From: Hydractinia symbiolongicarpus | Taxonomy: Eukaryota > Cnidaria > Hydrozoa > Anthoathecata > Hydractiniidae | Assembly: GCF_029227915.1 (NCBI RefSeq) | Contig: NC_079886.1 | Span: 26,452,501-26,516,500 of the forward strand | Length of the DNA: 64,000 nt | Direction of reading: 5' to 3' | Part shown: positions 53,001 through 64,000 of the stretch, piece after piece | Layout of the letters: each line of letters begins with the position of its first letter | Position numbering within the stretch: position 1 is the first letter of the stretch | The notes under the pieces: model-generated | What the model was told of the DNA's origin: nothing | Databases searched by the model: none | Seen by the model: only the letters and a program-made list of their open reading frames with translations | Translations under genes and position numbers: made by a program

Positions 53001-55690
53001 AGTCTCATGCGTTTTAGTGGTAAAGAAATAATTTAAAAAATCGTTCGGCAAATGAGTTTACTCCCTGGGTATTTTCTTTGTATACATTCGACTATACGGC
53101 CAAGCCCGGGATTTACGGGAAATCGCGGGTTTTCGTTGGCCGGCGGTTAAATTCCTTTTATTCAGCGTCTCATCAAAAACGAAATCATTTTTGAAAACTA
53201 CAAGTCTCATGCGTTTTAGTGGTGAAAAAATAATTTAAAAAATCGTTCGGGAAATGAGTTTACTCCCAGTTTACTTTCTTTGTATACATTCGACTATACT
53301 GGTCAAGCCCGGGATTTACGGCAAATCGCGGGTTTTCGTTTGCCGGCGATTAAACTCCTTTTATTCAGCGTCTCATCAAAAATGAAATCGTTTTTGAAAA
53401 CTACAAGTCTTATGCGTTTTAGTGGTAAAAAATTAATTTAAAAAATCGTTCGGGAAATGATTTTACTCCCAGTTTACTTTCTTTGTATACATTTGACTAT
53501 ACGGGTCAAGCCCGGGATTTACGGCAAATCGCGGGTTTGCGTTTGCCGGCGATCAAACTCCCTTTATTCAGCGTCTCATCAAAAATGAAATCATTTTTGA
53601 AAACTACAAGTCTCATGCGTTTTAGTGGTAAAGAAATAATTTAAAAAATCGTTCGGCAAATGAGTTTACTCCCTGGGTATTTTCTTTGTATGCATTCGAC
53701 TATACAGCCAAGCCCGGGATTTACGGGAAATCGCGGGTTTTCGTTGGCCGGCGATTAAACTCCTTTTATTCACCGTCTCATCAAAAACGAAATCATTTTT
53801 GAAAACTACAAGTCTCATGCGTTTTAGTGGTGAAAACATAATATAAAAAATCGTTCGGGAAATGAGTTTACTCCCAGTTTACTTTCTTTGTATACATTTG
53901 ACTATACGGGTCAAGCCCGGGATTTACGGCAAATCGCGGGTTTTCGTTTGCCGGCGATTAAACTCCTTTTATTCAGCGTCTCATCAAAAATGAAATCATT
54001 TTTGAAAACTACAAGTCTCATGCGTTTTAGTGGTGAAGAAATAAAGAATAGTTCGGGAAGTGAGATTACTCCCTGGGTATTTTCTTTGTATACATTCGAC
54101 TATACGGCTAAGCCCGGGATTTACGGGAAATCGCGGGTTTTCATTGGCCGGCGATTAAACTCCTTTTATTCACCGTCTCATCAAAAACGAAATCATTTTT
54201 GAAAACTACAAGTCTCATGCGTTTTAGTGGTGTAAAAAAAAATTTAAAAAATCGTTCGGGAAATTAGTTTACTCCCAGTTTACTTTCTTTGTATACATTC
54301 GACTATACGGGTCAAGCCCGGGATTTACGGCAAATCGCTGGTTTTCGTTTGCCGGCGTTTAAACTCATTTTATTCAGCGTCCCATCAAAAATGAAATCAT
54401 TTTTGAAAATTACAAGTCTTATGCGTTTTAGTGGTAAAAAATTAATTTAAAAAATCGTTCGGGAAATGAGTTTACTCCCAGTTTACTTTCTTTGTATACA
54501 TTTGACTATCCGGGTCAAGCCCGGGATTTACGGCAAATCGCGGGTTTTCGTTTGCCGGCGATTAAAGTCCTTTTATTCAGCGTCTCATCAAAAATGAAAT
54601 TATTTTTGAAAACTACAAGTCTCATGCGTTTTAGTGGTGAAGAAATAAAGAATCGTTCGGGAAGTGAGTTTACTCCCTGGGTATTTTCTTTGTATACATT
54701 CGACTATACGGCTAAGCCCGGGATTTACGGGAAATCGCGGGTTTTCATTGGCCGGCGATTAAACTCCTTTTATTCAGCGTCTCATCAAAAACGAAATCAT
54801 TTTTGAAAACTACAAGTCTCGTGCGTTTTAGTGGTGAAAACATAATATAAAAAATCGTTCGGGAAATGAGTTTACTCCCAGTTTACTTTCTTTGTATACA
54901 TTTGACTATACGGGTCAAGCCCGGGATTTACGGCAAATCGCGAGTTTTCGTTTGCCGGCGCTTAAACTCCTTTTATTCAGCGTCTCATCAAAAATAAAAT
55001 CATTTTTGAGAACTACAAGTCTCATGCGTTTTAGTGGTGAAAACATAATATAAAAAATCAGTCGGGAAATGAGTTTACTCCCAGTTTACTTTCTTTGTAT
55101 ACATTTGACTATACGGGTCAAGCCCGGGATTTACGGCAAATCGCGGGTTTTTGTTTGCCGGCGATTAAACTCCTTTTATTCAGCGTCTCATCAAAAATGA
55201 AATCATTTTTGAGAACTACAAGTCTCATGCGTTTTAGTGGTGAAAAAATAATTTAAAGAATCGTTTGGGAAATGAGTTTACTCCCTGGGTACTTTCTTTG
55301 TATACTTTTCACTGTACGGGCAGAGTCCGTGCTATACGGAAAATCGCGGGTTTTCGTTTGCCGGTGATTAAACTCCTTTTATTCAGCGTCTCATCAAAAA
55401 TGAAATTATTTTTGAAAACTACAAGTCTTATGCGTTTTAGTGGTGAAAAAATAATTTAAAGAATCGTTCGGGAAGTGAGTTTACTCCCTGGGTACTTTCT
55501 TTATATACTTTTGACTATACGGGCCGAGTCCGGGGTTTATCGGGAAATTGCGGGTTTTCGTTTGCCGGGGATTAAACTCCTTTTATTCAGCGTCTCATCA
55601 AAAATGAAATCGTTTTTGAAAACTACAAGTCTTATGCGTTTTAGTGGTAAAAAATTAATTTAAAAAATCGTTCGGGAAATGAGTTTACTC
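47030..55690 (+). repeat. Large intra-array duplication, copy 2 (about 8.7 kb)
   Basis: Partner of 26,590-36,470. It lacks one 1,214 bp six-monomer unit. Near 52.2-52.4 kb it has one monomer absent from copy 1 (CTGGATACTTCCTTTG), and it lacks the class A-like monomer found at 33,419. Outside the block the neighbours differ: copy 1 continues with an A monomer at 36,453, copy 2 with a B monomer at about 55,679. Confidence 0.85.
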
Positions 55691-58309
55691 CCAGTTTACT
55701 TTCTTTGTATACATTCGACTATACGGGTCAAGCCCGGGATTTACGGCAAATCGCGGGTTTTCGTTTGCCGGCGATTAAACTCCTTTTATTTAGCGTCTCA
55801 TCAAAAATGAAATCATTTTTGAAAACTACAAGTCTCATGCGTTTTAGTGGTGAAGAAATAATTTAAAAAATCGTTCGGAAAATGAGTTTACTCCCTGGGT
55901 ATTTTCTTTGTATACATTCGACTATGCGGCCAAGCCCGGGATTTACGGGAAATCGCGGGTTTTCGTTTGCCGGCGATTAAACTCCTTTTATTCAGCGTCT
56001 CATCAAAAACGAAATCATTTTTGAAAACTACAAGTCTCATGCGTTTTAGTGGTGAAAAATAATTTAAAGAATCGTTCGGGAAATGAGTTTACTCCCTGGA
56101 TACTTTCTTTGTATACTTTTGACTATACGGGCCGAGTCCGGGATTTACAGGAAATCGCGGGTTTTCGTTTGCCGGCGATTAAACTGCTTTTATTCAGCGT
56201 CTCATAAAAAATGAAATCATTTTTGAAAACTACAAGTCTCATGCGTTTTAGTGGTGAAAAAATAATTTAAAGAATCGTTCGGGAAGTGAGTTTACTCCCT
56301 GGGTACTTTCTTTGTATACTTTTGACTATACGGGCCGAGTCCGGGGTTTATCGGGAAATTGCGGGTTTTCGTTTGCCGGCGATTAAACTCCTTTTATTCA
56401 GCGTCTCATCAAAAATGAAATCGTTTTTGAAAACTACAAGTCTTATGCGTTTTAGTGGTAAAAAATTAATTTAAAAAATCGTTCGGGAAATGAGTTTACT
56501 CCCAGTTTACTTTCTTTGTATATATTTGACTATACGGGTCAAGCCCGGGATTTACGGCAAATCGCGGGTTTTCGTTTGCCGGCGACCAAACTCCTTTTAT
56601 TCAGCGTCTCATCAAAAATGAAATCATTTTTGAAAACTACAAGTCTCATGCGTTTTAGTGGTAAAGAAATAATTTAAAAAATCGTTCGGCAAATGACTTT
56701 ACTCCCTGGGTATTTTCTTTGTATGCATTCGACTATACGGCCAAGCCCGGGATTTACGGGAAATCGCGGGTTTTCATTGGCCGGCGGTTAAATTCCTTTT
56801 ATTCAGCCTCTCATCAAAAACGAAATCATTTTTGAAAACTACAAGTCTCATGCGTTTTAGTGGTGAAAAAATAATTTAAAAAATCGCTCGGGAAATGAGT
56901 TTACTCCTAGTTTACTTTCTTTGTATACATTCGACTATGCTGGTCAAGCCCGGGATTTACGGCAAATCGCGGGTTTTCGTTTGCCGGCGATTAAACTCCT
57001 TTTATTTAGCGTCTCATCAAAAACGAAATCATTTTTGAAAACTACATGTCTCATGCGTTTTAGTGGTGAAAATATAATATAAAAAATCGTTCGGGAAATG
57101 AGTTTACTCCCAGTTTACTTTCTTTGTATACATTTGACTATACGGGTCAAGCCCGGGATTTACGGCAAATCGCGGGTTTTCGTTTGCCGGCGATTAAACT
57201 CCTTTTATTCAGCGTCTCATCAAAAATGAAATCATTTTTGAGAACTACAAGTCTCATGCGTTTTAGTGGTGAAAAAATAACTTAAAGAATCGTTTGGGAA
57301 ATGAGCTTACTCCCTGGGTACTTTCTTTGTATACTTTTCACTGTACGGGCCGAATCCGTGCTATACGGAAAATCGCGAGTTTTCGTTTGCCGGCGATTAA
57401 ACTCCTTTTATTCAGCATCTCATCAAAAATGAAATCATTTTTGAAAACTACAAATCTCATGCGTTTTATTGGTGAAAAAATAATTTAAAGAATCGTTCGG
57501 GAAGTGAGTTTACTCCCTGGGTACTTTCTTTGCATAGTTTTGACTATTCGGGCCGAGTCCGGGATTTATCGGGAAATTGCGGGTTTTCGTTTGCCAGCGA
57601 TTAAACTCCTTTTATTCAGCGTCTCATCAAAAATGAAATCGTTTTTGAAAACTACAAGTCTAATGCGTTTTACTGGTAAAAAATTAATTTAAAAAATCGT
57701 TCGGGAAATGAGTTTACTCCCAGTTTACTTTCTTTGTATACATTTGACTATACGGGTCAAGCCCGGGATTTACGGCAAATCGCGGGTTTTCGTTTGCCGG
57801 CGATCAAACTCCTTTTATTCAGCGTCTCATCAAAAATGAAATCATTTTTGAAAACTACAAGTCTCATGCGTTTTAGTGGTAAAGAAATAATTTAAAAAAT
57901 CGTTCGGCAAATGAGTTTACTCCCTGGGTATTTTCTTTGTATACATTCGACAATACAGCCAAGCCCGGGATTTACTTGAAATCGCGGGTTTTCGTTGGCC
58001 GGCGATTAAACTCCTTTTATTCACCGTCTCATCAAAAACGAAATCATTTTTGAAAACTACAAGTCTCATGCGTTTTAGTGGTGAAAACATAATATAAAAA
58101 ATCGTTCGGGAAATGAGTTTACTCCCAGTTTACTTTCTTTGTATACATTTGACTATACGGGTCAAGCCCGGGATTTACGGCAAATCGCGGGTTTTCGTTT
58201 GCCGGCGTTTAAACTCCTTTTATTCAGCGTCTCATCAAAAATGAAATCATTTTTGAAAACTACAAGTCTCATGCGTTTTAGTGGTAAAGAAATAATTTAA
58301 AAAATCGTT

Positions 58310-61300
58310 CGGCAAATGAGTTTACCCCCTGGGTATTTTCTTTGTATACATTCGACTATACAGCCAAGCCCGGGATTTACGGGAAATTGCGGGTTTTCGT
58401 TGGCCGGCGATTAAACTCCTTTTATTCACCGTCTCATCAAAAACGAAATCATTTTTGAAAACTACATGTCTCATGCGTTTTAGTGGTGAAAATATAATAT
58501 AAAAAATCGTTCGGGAAATGAGTTTACTCCCAGTTTACTTTCTTTGTATACATTTGACTATACGGGTCAAGCCCGGGATTTACGGCAAATCGCGGGTTTT
58601 CGTTTGCCGGCGATTAAACTCCTTTTATTCAGCGTCTCATCAAAAATAAAATCATTTTTGAGAACTACAAGTCTCATGCGATTTAGTGGTGAAAAAATAA
58701 TTTAAAGAATCGTTTGGGAAATGAGCTTACTCCCTGGGTACTTTCTTTGTATACTTTTCACTGTACGGGCCGAATCCGTGCTATACGGAAAATCGCGAGT
58801 TTTCGTTTGCCGGCGATTAAACTCCTTTTATTCAGCGTCTCATCAAAAATAAAATCATTTTTGAGAACTACAAGTCTCATGCGATTTAGTGGTGAAAAAA
58901 TAATTTAAAGAATCGTTTGGGAAATGAGCTTACTCCCTGGGTACTTTCTTTGTATACTTTTCACTGTACGGGCCGAATCCGTGCTATACGGAAAATCGCG
59001 AGTTTTCGTTTGCCGGCGATTAAACTCCTTTTATTCAGCATCTCATCAAAAATGAAATCATTTTTGAAAACTACAAATGTCATGCGTTTTAGTGGTAAAA
59101 AATTAATTTAAAAAATCGTTCGGGAAATGAGTTTACTCCCAGTTTACTTTCTTTGTATACATTTGACTATACGGGTCAAGCCCGGGATTTACGGCAAATC
59201 GCGGGTTTTCGTTTGCCGGCGATCAAACTCCTTTTATTCAGCGTCTCATCAAAAATGAAATCATTTTTGAAAACTACAAGTCTTATGCGTTTTAGTGGTA
59301 AAAAATTAATTTAAAAAATCGTTCGGGAAATGAGTTTACTGCCTGGGTACTTTCTTTGCATAGTTTTGACTATACGGGCCGAGTCCGGGATTTATCGGGA
59401 AATTGCGGGTTTTCGTTTGCCGGCGATTAAACTCCTTTTATTCAGCGTCTCATCAAAAATGAAATCGTTTTTGAAAACTACAAGTCTTATGCGTTTTAGT
59501 GGTAAAAAATTAATTTAAAAAATCGTTCGGGAAATGAGTTTACTCCCAGTTTACTTTCTTTGTATACATTTGACTATACGGGTCAAGCCCGGGATTTACG
59601 GCAAATCGCGGGTTTTCGTTTGCCGGCGATCAAACTCCTTTTATTCAGGGTCTCATCAAAAATGAAATCATTTTTGAAAACTACAAGTCTCATGCGTTTT
59701 AGTGGTAAAGAAATAATTTAAAAAATCGTTCGGCAAATGAGTTTACCCCCTGGGTATTTTCTTTGTATACATTCGACTATACAGCCAAGCCCGGGATTTA
59801 CGGGAAATTGCGGGTTTTCGTTGGCCGGCGATTAAACTCCTTTTATTCACCGTCTCATCAAAAACGAAATCATTTTTGAAAACTACATGTCTCATGCGTT
59901 TTAGTGGTGAAAATATAATATAAAAAATCGTTCGGGAAATGAGTTTACTCCCAGTTTACTTTCTTTGTATACATTTGACTATACGGGTCAAGCCCGGGAT
60001 TTACGGCAAATCGCGGGTTTTCGTTTGCCGGCGATCAAACTCCTTTTATTCAGCGTCTCATCAAAAATGAAATCATTTTTGAAAACTACAAGTCTCATGC
60101 GTTTTAGTGGTAAAGAAATAATTTAAAAAATCGTTCGGCAAATGAGTTTACTCCCTGGGTATTTTCTTTGTATACATTCGACAATACAGCCAAGCCCGGG
60201 ATTTACTTGAAATCGCGGGTTTTCGTTGGCCGGCGATTAAACTCCTTTTATTCACCGTCTCATCAAAAACGAAATCATTTTTGAAAACTACAAGTCTCAT
60301 GCGTTTTAGTGGTGAAAACATAATATAAAAAATCGTTCGGGAAATGAGTTTACTCCCAGTTTACTTTCTTTGTATACATTTGACTATACGGGTCAAGCCC
60401 GGGATTTACGGCAAATCGCGGGTTTTCGTTTGCCGGCGTTTAAACTCCTTTTATTCAGCGTCTCATCAAAAATGAAATCATTTTTGAAAACTACAAGTCT
60501 TATGCGTTTTAGTGGTAAAAAATTAATTTAAAAAATCGTTCGGGAAATGAGTTTACTCCCTGGGTACTTTCTTTGCATAGTTTTGACTATACGGGCCGAG
60601 TCCGGGATTTATCGGGAAATTGCGGGTTTTCGTTTGCCGGCGATTAAACTCCTTTCATTCAGCGTGTCATCAAAAATGAAATCATTTTTGAAAACTACAA
60701 GTCTCATGCGTTTTAGTGGTAAAGAAATAATTTAAAAAATCGTTCGGCAAATGAGTTTACCCCCTGGGTATTTTCTTTGTATACATTCGACTATACAGCC
60801 AAGGCCGGGATTTACGGGAAATTGCGGGTTTTCGTTGGCCGGCGATTAAACTCCTTTTATTCACCGTCTCATCAAAAACGAAATCATTTTTGAAAACTAC
60901 ATGTCTCATGCGTTTTAGTGGTGAAAATATAATATAAAAAATCGTTCGGGAAATGAGTTTACTCCCAGTTTACTTTCTTTGTATACATTTGACTATACGG
61001 GTCAAGCCCGGGATTTACGGCAAATCGCGGGTTTTCGTTTGCCGGCGATTAAACTCCTTTTATTCAGCGTCTCATCAAAAATAAAATCATTTTTGAGAAC
61101 TACAAGTCTCATGCGATTTAGTGGTGAAAAAATAATTTAAAGAATCGTTTGGGAAATGAGCTTACTCCCTGGGTACTTTCTTTGTATACTTTTCACTGTA
61201 CGGGCCGAATCCGTGCTATACGGAAAATCGCGAGTTTTCGTTTGCCGGCGATTAAACTCCTTTTATTCAGCGTCTCATCAAAAATAAAATCATTTTTGAG

Positions 61301-62465
61301 AACTACAAGTCTCATGCGATTTAGTGGTGAAAAAATAATTTAAAGAATCGTTTGGGAAATGAGCTTACTCCCTGGGTACTTTCTTTGTATACTTTTCACT
61401 GTACGGGCCGAATCCGTGCTATACGGAAAATCGCGAGTTTTCGTTTGCCGGCGATTAAACTCCTTTTATTCAGCATCTCATCAAAAATGAAATCATTTTT
61501 GAAAACTACAAATGTCATGCGTTTTAGTGGTAAAAAATTAATTTAAAAAATCGTTCGGGAAATGAGTTTACTCCCAGTTTACTTTCTTTGTATACATTTG
61601 ACTATACGGGTCAAGCCCGGGATTTACGGCAAATCGCGGGTTTTCGTTTGCCGGCGATCAAACTCCTTTTATTCAGCGTCTCATCAAAAATGAAATCATT
61701 TTTGAAAACTACAAGTCTTATGCGTTTTAGTGGTAAAAAATTAATTTAAAAAATCGTTCGGGAAATGAGTTTACTGCCTGGGTACTTTCTTTGCATAGTT
61801 TTGACTATACGGGCCGAGTCCGGGATTTATCGGGAAATTGCGGGTTTTCGTTTGCCGGCGATTAAACTCCTTTTATTCAGCGTCTCATCAAAAATGAAAT
61901 CGTTTTTGAAAACTACAAGTCTTATGCGTTTTAGTGGTAAAAAATTAATTTAAAAAATCGTTCGGGAAATGAGTTTACTCCCAGTTTACTTTCTTTGTAT
62001 ACATTTGACTATACGGGTCAAGCCCGGGATTTACGGCAAATCGCGGGTTTTCGTTTGCCGGCGATCAAACTCCTTTTATTCAGGGTCTCATCAAAAATGA
62101 AATCATTTTTGAAAACTACAAGTCTCATGCGTTTTAGTGGTAAAGAAATAATTTAAAAAATCGTTCGGCAAATGAGTTTACCCCCTGGGTATTTTCTTTG
62201 TATACATTCGACTATACAGCCAAGCCCGGAATTTACGGGAAATTGCGGGTTTTCGTTGGCCGGCGATTAAACTCCTTTTATTCACCGTCTCATCAAAAAC
62301 GAAATCATTTTTGAAAACTACATGTCTCATGCGTTTTAGTGGTGAAAATATAATATAAAAAATCGTTCGGGAAATGAGTTTACTCCCAGTTTACTTTCTT
62401 TGTATACATTTGACTATACGGGTCAAGCCCGGGATTTACGGCAAATCGCGGGTTTTCGTTTGCCG
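58310..62465 (+). repeat. 12-mer higher-order repeat, 2,435 bp period
   Basis: Two copies, about 58,310-60,744 and 60,745-62,465 (the second incomplete). Each holds a tandem pair of class E monomers with CATGCGATTTAGTGG nearby (E starts 58,714 and 58,917; 61,149 and 61,352), a distinctive ACAAATGTCATGCG (about 59,073 and 61,508), TTTACTGCCTGGG (about 59,335 and 61,770) and TTCAGGGTCTCATC (about 59,645 and 62,080). Confidence 0.85.
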
Positions 62466-63590
62466 GCGATTAAACTCCTTTTATTCAGCGTCTCATCAAA
62501 AATGAAATCATTTTTGAGAACTACAAGTTTCATGCATTTTAGTGGTGAAAAAATAATTTAAAGAATCGTTTGGGAAATGAGCTTACTCCCTGGGTACTTT
62601 CTTTGTCTACTTTTCACTGTACGGGCCGAATCCGTGCTATACGGAAAATCGCGAGTTTTCGTTTGCCGGCGATTAAACTCCTTTTATTCAGCATCTTATC
62701 AAAAATGAAATCATTTTTGAAAACTACAAATCTCATGCGTTTTAGTGGTAAAAAATTAATTTAAAAAATCGTTCGGGAAATGAGTTTACTCCCAGTTTAC
62801 TTTCTTTGTATACATTTGACTATACGGGTCAAGCCCGGGATTTACGGCAAATCGCGGGTTTTCGTTTGCCGGCGATCAAACTCCTTTTATTCAGCGTCTC
62901 ATCAAAAATGAAATCATTTTTGAAAACTACAAGTCTCATGCGTTTTAGTGGTAAAGAAATAATTTAAAAAATCGTTCGGCAAATGAGTTTACCCCCTGGT
63001 TATTTTCTTTGTATACATTCGACTATACAGCCAAGCCCGGGATTTGCGGGAAATTGCGGGTTTTCGTTGGCCGGCGATTAAACTCCTTTTATTCATCGTC
63101 TCATCAAAAACGAAATCATTTTTGAAAACTACATGTCTCATGCGTTTTAGTGGTGAAAATATAATATAAAAAATCGTTCGGGAAATGAGTTTACTCCCAG
63201 TTTACTTTCTTTGTATACATTTGACTATACGGGTCAAGCCCGGGATTTACGGCAAATCGCGGGTTTTCGTTTGCCGGCGATTAAACTCCTTTTATTCAGC
63301 GTCTCATCAAAAATGAAATCATTTTTGAGAACTACAAGTCTCATGCGTTTTAGTGGTGAAAAAATAATTTAAAGAATCGTTTGGGAAATGAGCTTACTCC
63401 CTGGGTACTTTCTTTGTATACTTTTCACTGTACGGGCCGAATCCGTGCTATACGGAAAATCGCGAGTTTTCGTTTGCCGGCGATTAAACTCCTTTTATTC
63501 AGCATCTCATCAAAAATGAAATCATTTTTGAAAACTACAAATCTCATGCGTTTTAGTGGTGAAAAAAAAATTTAAAGAATCGTTCGGGAA

Positions 63591-63780
63591 GTGAGTTTAC
63601 TCCCTGGGTACTTTCTTTGCATAGTTTTGACTATACGGGCCGAGTCCGGGATTTATCGGGAAATCGCAGGTTTTCGTTTGCCGGCGATCAAACTCCTTTT
63701 ATTCAGCGTCTCATCAAAAATGAAATCATTTTTGAAAACTACAAGTCTCATGCGTTTTAGTGGTAAAGAAATAATTTAAA
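63591..63780 (+). repeat. Chimeric A/B monomer near the window end
   Basis: It begins as class A (TTTGCATAGTTTTGAC, GTCCGGGATTTATCGGG) and then switches to class B features: AAATCGCAGG, GGCGATCAAAC, CTCATGCG and GGTAAAGAAATAATTT. A C' monomer follows directly. One monomer length is missing compared with the A-then-B order at 57,504. Confidence 0.7.
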
Positions 63781-64000
63781 AAATCGTTCGGCAAATGAGT
63801 TTACTCCCTGGGTATTTTCTTTGTATACATTCGACTATACAGCCAAGCCCGGGATTTACGGGAAATTGCGGGTTTTCGTTGGCCGGCGATTAAACTGCTT
63901 TTATTCACCGTCTCATCAAAAACGAAATCATTTTTAAAAACTACATGTCTCATGCGTTTTAGTGGTGAAAATATAATATAAAAAATCGTTCGGGAAATGA

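Larger units (their letters stand above)
24688..64000 (+). repeat. Satellite array, right block (about 203 bp monomer, about 194 copies)
   Basis: The same satellite resumes in the same linker position (AAAAAATTAATTT) and orientation after the insert and runs to the window end. Besides the classes of the left block, it contains class F monomers (TACGGCTAAGCCCGGG, TTTTCATTGGCC) and a shortened 198 bp monomer type, mostly between 26.6 and 55.7 kb. From about 37.5 to 40.8 kb and again from 57 kb to the end the array returns to the A, B, C, D, E families of the left block. This suggests interleaving of two HOR families rather than a simple gradient. The array continues beyond the window. Confidence 0.98.

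Noticed and set aside
1-64000. CRISPR array
   Set aside because: The repeat is periodic, but there are no short identical repeats separated by unique spacers; whole 203 bp units are similar throughout and no cas genes are present.
1-64000. rDNA spacer or other gene-linked tandem repeat
   Set aside because: No rRNA, histone or other gene segment was recognised within or beside the monomers.
1-64000. Inversion within the array
   Set aside because: Landmarks such as TTTTCGTTTGCCGGCG were seen only on the plus strand throughout both blocks.

Overview
This window is almost entirely one eukaryotic satellite array. About 61.7 of 64.0 kb (1-22,419 and 24,688-64,000) is a head-to-tail tandem repeat with a 202-204 bp monomer, roughly 300 copies, all in the same orientation and running off both ends of the window. 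I find no protein-coding gene that I can support. The short plus-strand reading frames of 62-64 and 104 codons that recur along the array are by-products of the monomer sequence: one fits in each monomer and ends in the AT-rich linker. Organisation and size suggest a nuclear heterochromatic, pericentromeric or centromeric satellite. The only taxonomic hint is the AGCTAGCT-rich, AT-rich unique DNA in the insert, a texture I loosely associate with sponge genomes. That is a weak guess, and the sequence itself only shows that this is not prokaryotic gene-dense DNA.

The monomers fall into recognisable classes. Class A has CTGGGTACTTTCTTTGCATAG and TTTATCGGGAAATTGC. Class B has CCCAGTTTACTTTC, GTCAAGCCCGGG and GGCGATCAAAC. 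Class C has CGGCAAATGAG, CTTGAGATCGC and GTTGGCCGG; C' is C with ACGGGAAATTGC. Class D is like B but with GGCGTTTAAAC; B' is like B but with GGCGATTAAAC and GAGAACTAC. Class E has GAGCTTACT, TTTTCACTGTACGG and AATCCGTGCTATACGG. Class F has TACGGCTAAGCCCGGG and TTTTCATTGGCC. They combine into higher-order repeats (HORs) that change along the array: a 1,624 bp 8-mer (about 2.05-5.06 kb), a 2,234 bp 11-mer E-A-B-C-D-A-B-A-B-C'-B' (about 15.5-21.7 kb), 807 bp 4-mers and 1,214 bp 6-mers (28.4-32.6 and 48.8-51.8 kb), a 1,017 bp 5-mer duplication (35.6-37.6 kb), a 2,626 bp 13-mer duplication (40.2-45.5 kb) and a 2,435 bp 12-mer (58.3-62.5 kb). On a larger scale, about 26.6-36.5 kb is repeated at about 47.0-55.7 kb with a six-monomer length difference.

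The array is interrupted once, by 2,268 bp of non-satellite DNA (22,420-24,687). This insert holds a purine-rich GGCA minisatellite, a degenerate tRNA-like RNA polymerase III unit on the minus strand with intact A and B boxes, AGCTAGCT clusters, a 17 bp perfect inverted repeat, two CACGTG E-boxes, and a GC-rich right end with a hairpin. A paralogous stretch of the array at about 38.94-40.8 kb carries the same private variants as both flanks but no insert, so it acts as an internal empty site at 39,674-39,679. The insertion point is an A-run, with a net gain of two A's.

The window is best read as a record of satellite evolution: local HOR birth, kilobase-scale duplication, monomer chimeras formed by misaligned recombination, and one foreign insertion. 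Each monomer also carries a near-perfect 10+10 bp dyad, the best candidate for a structural or protein-binding element in the repeat.
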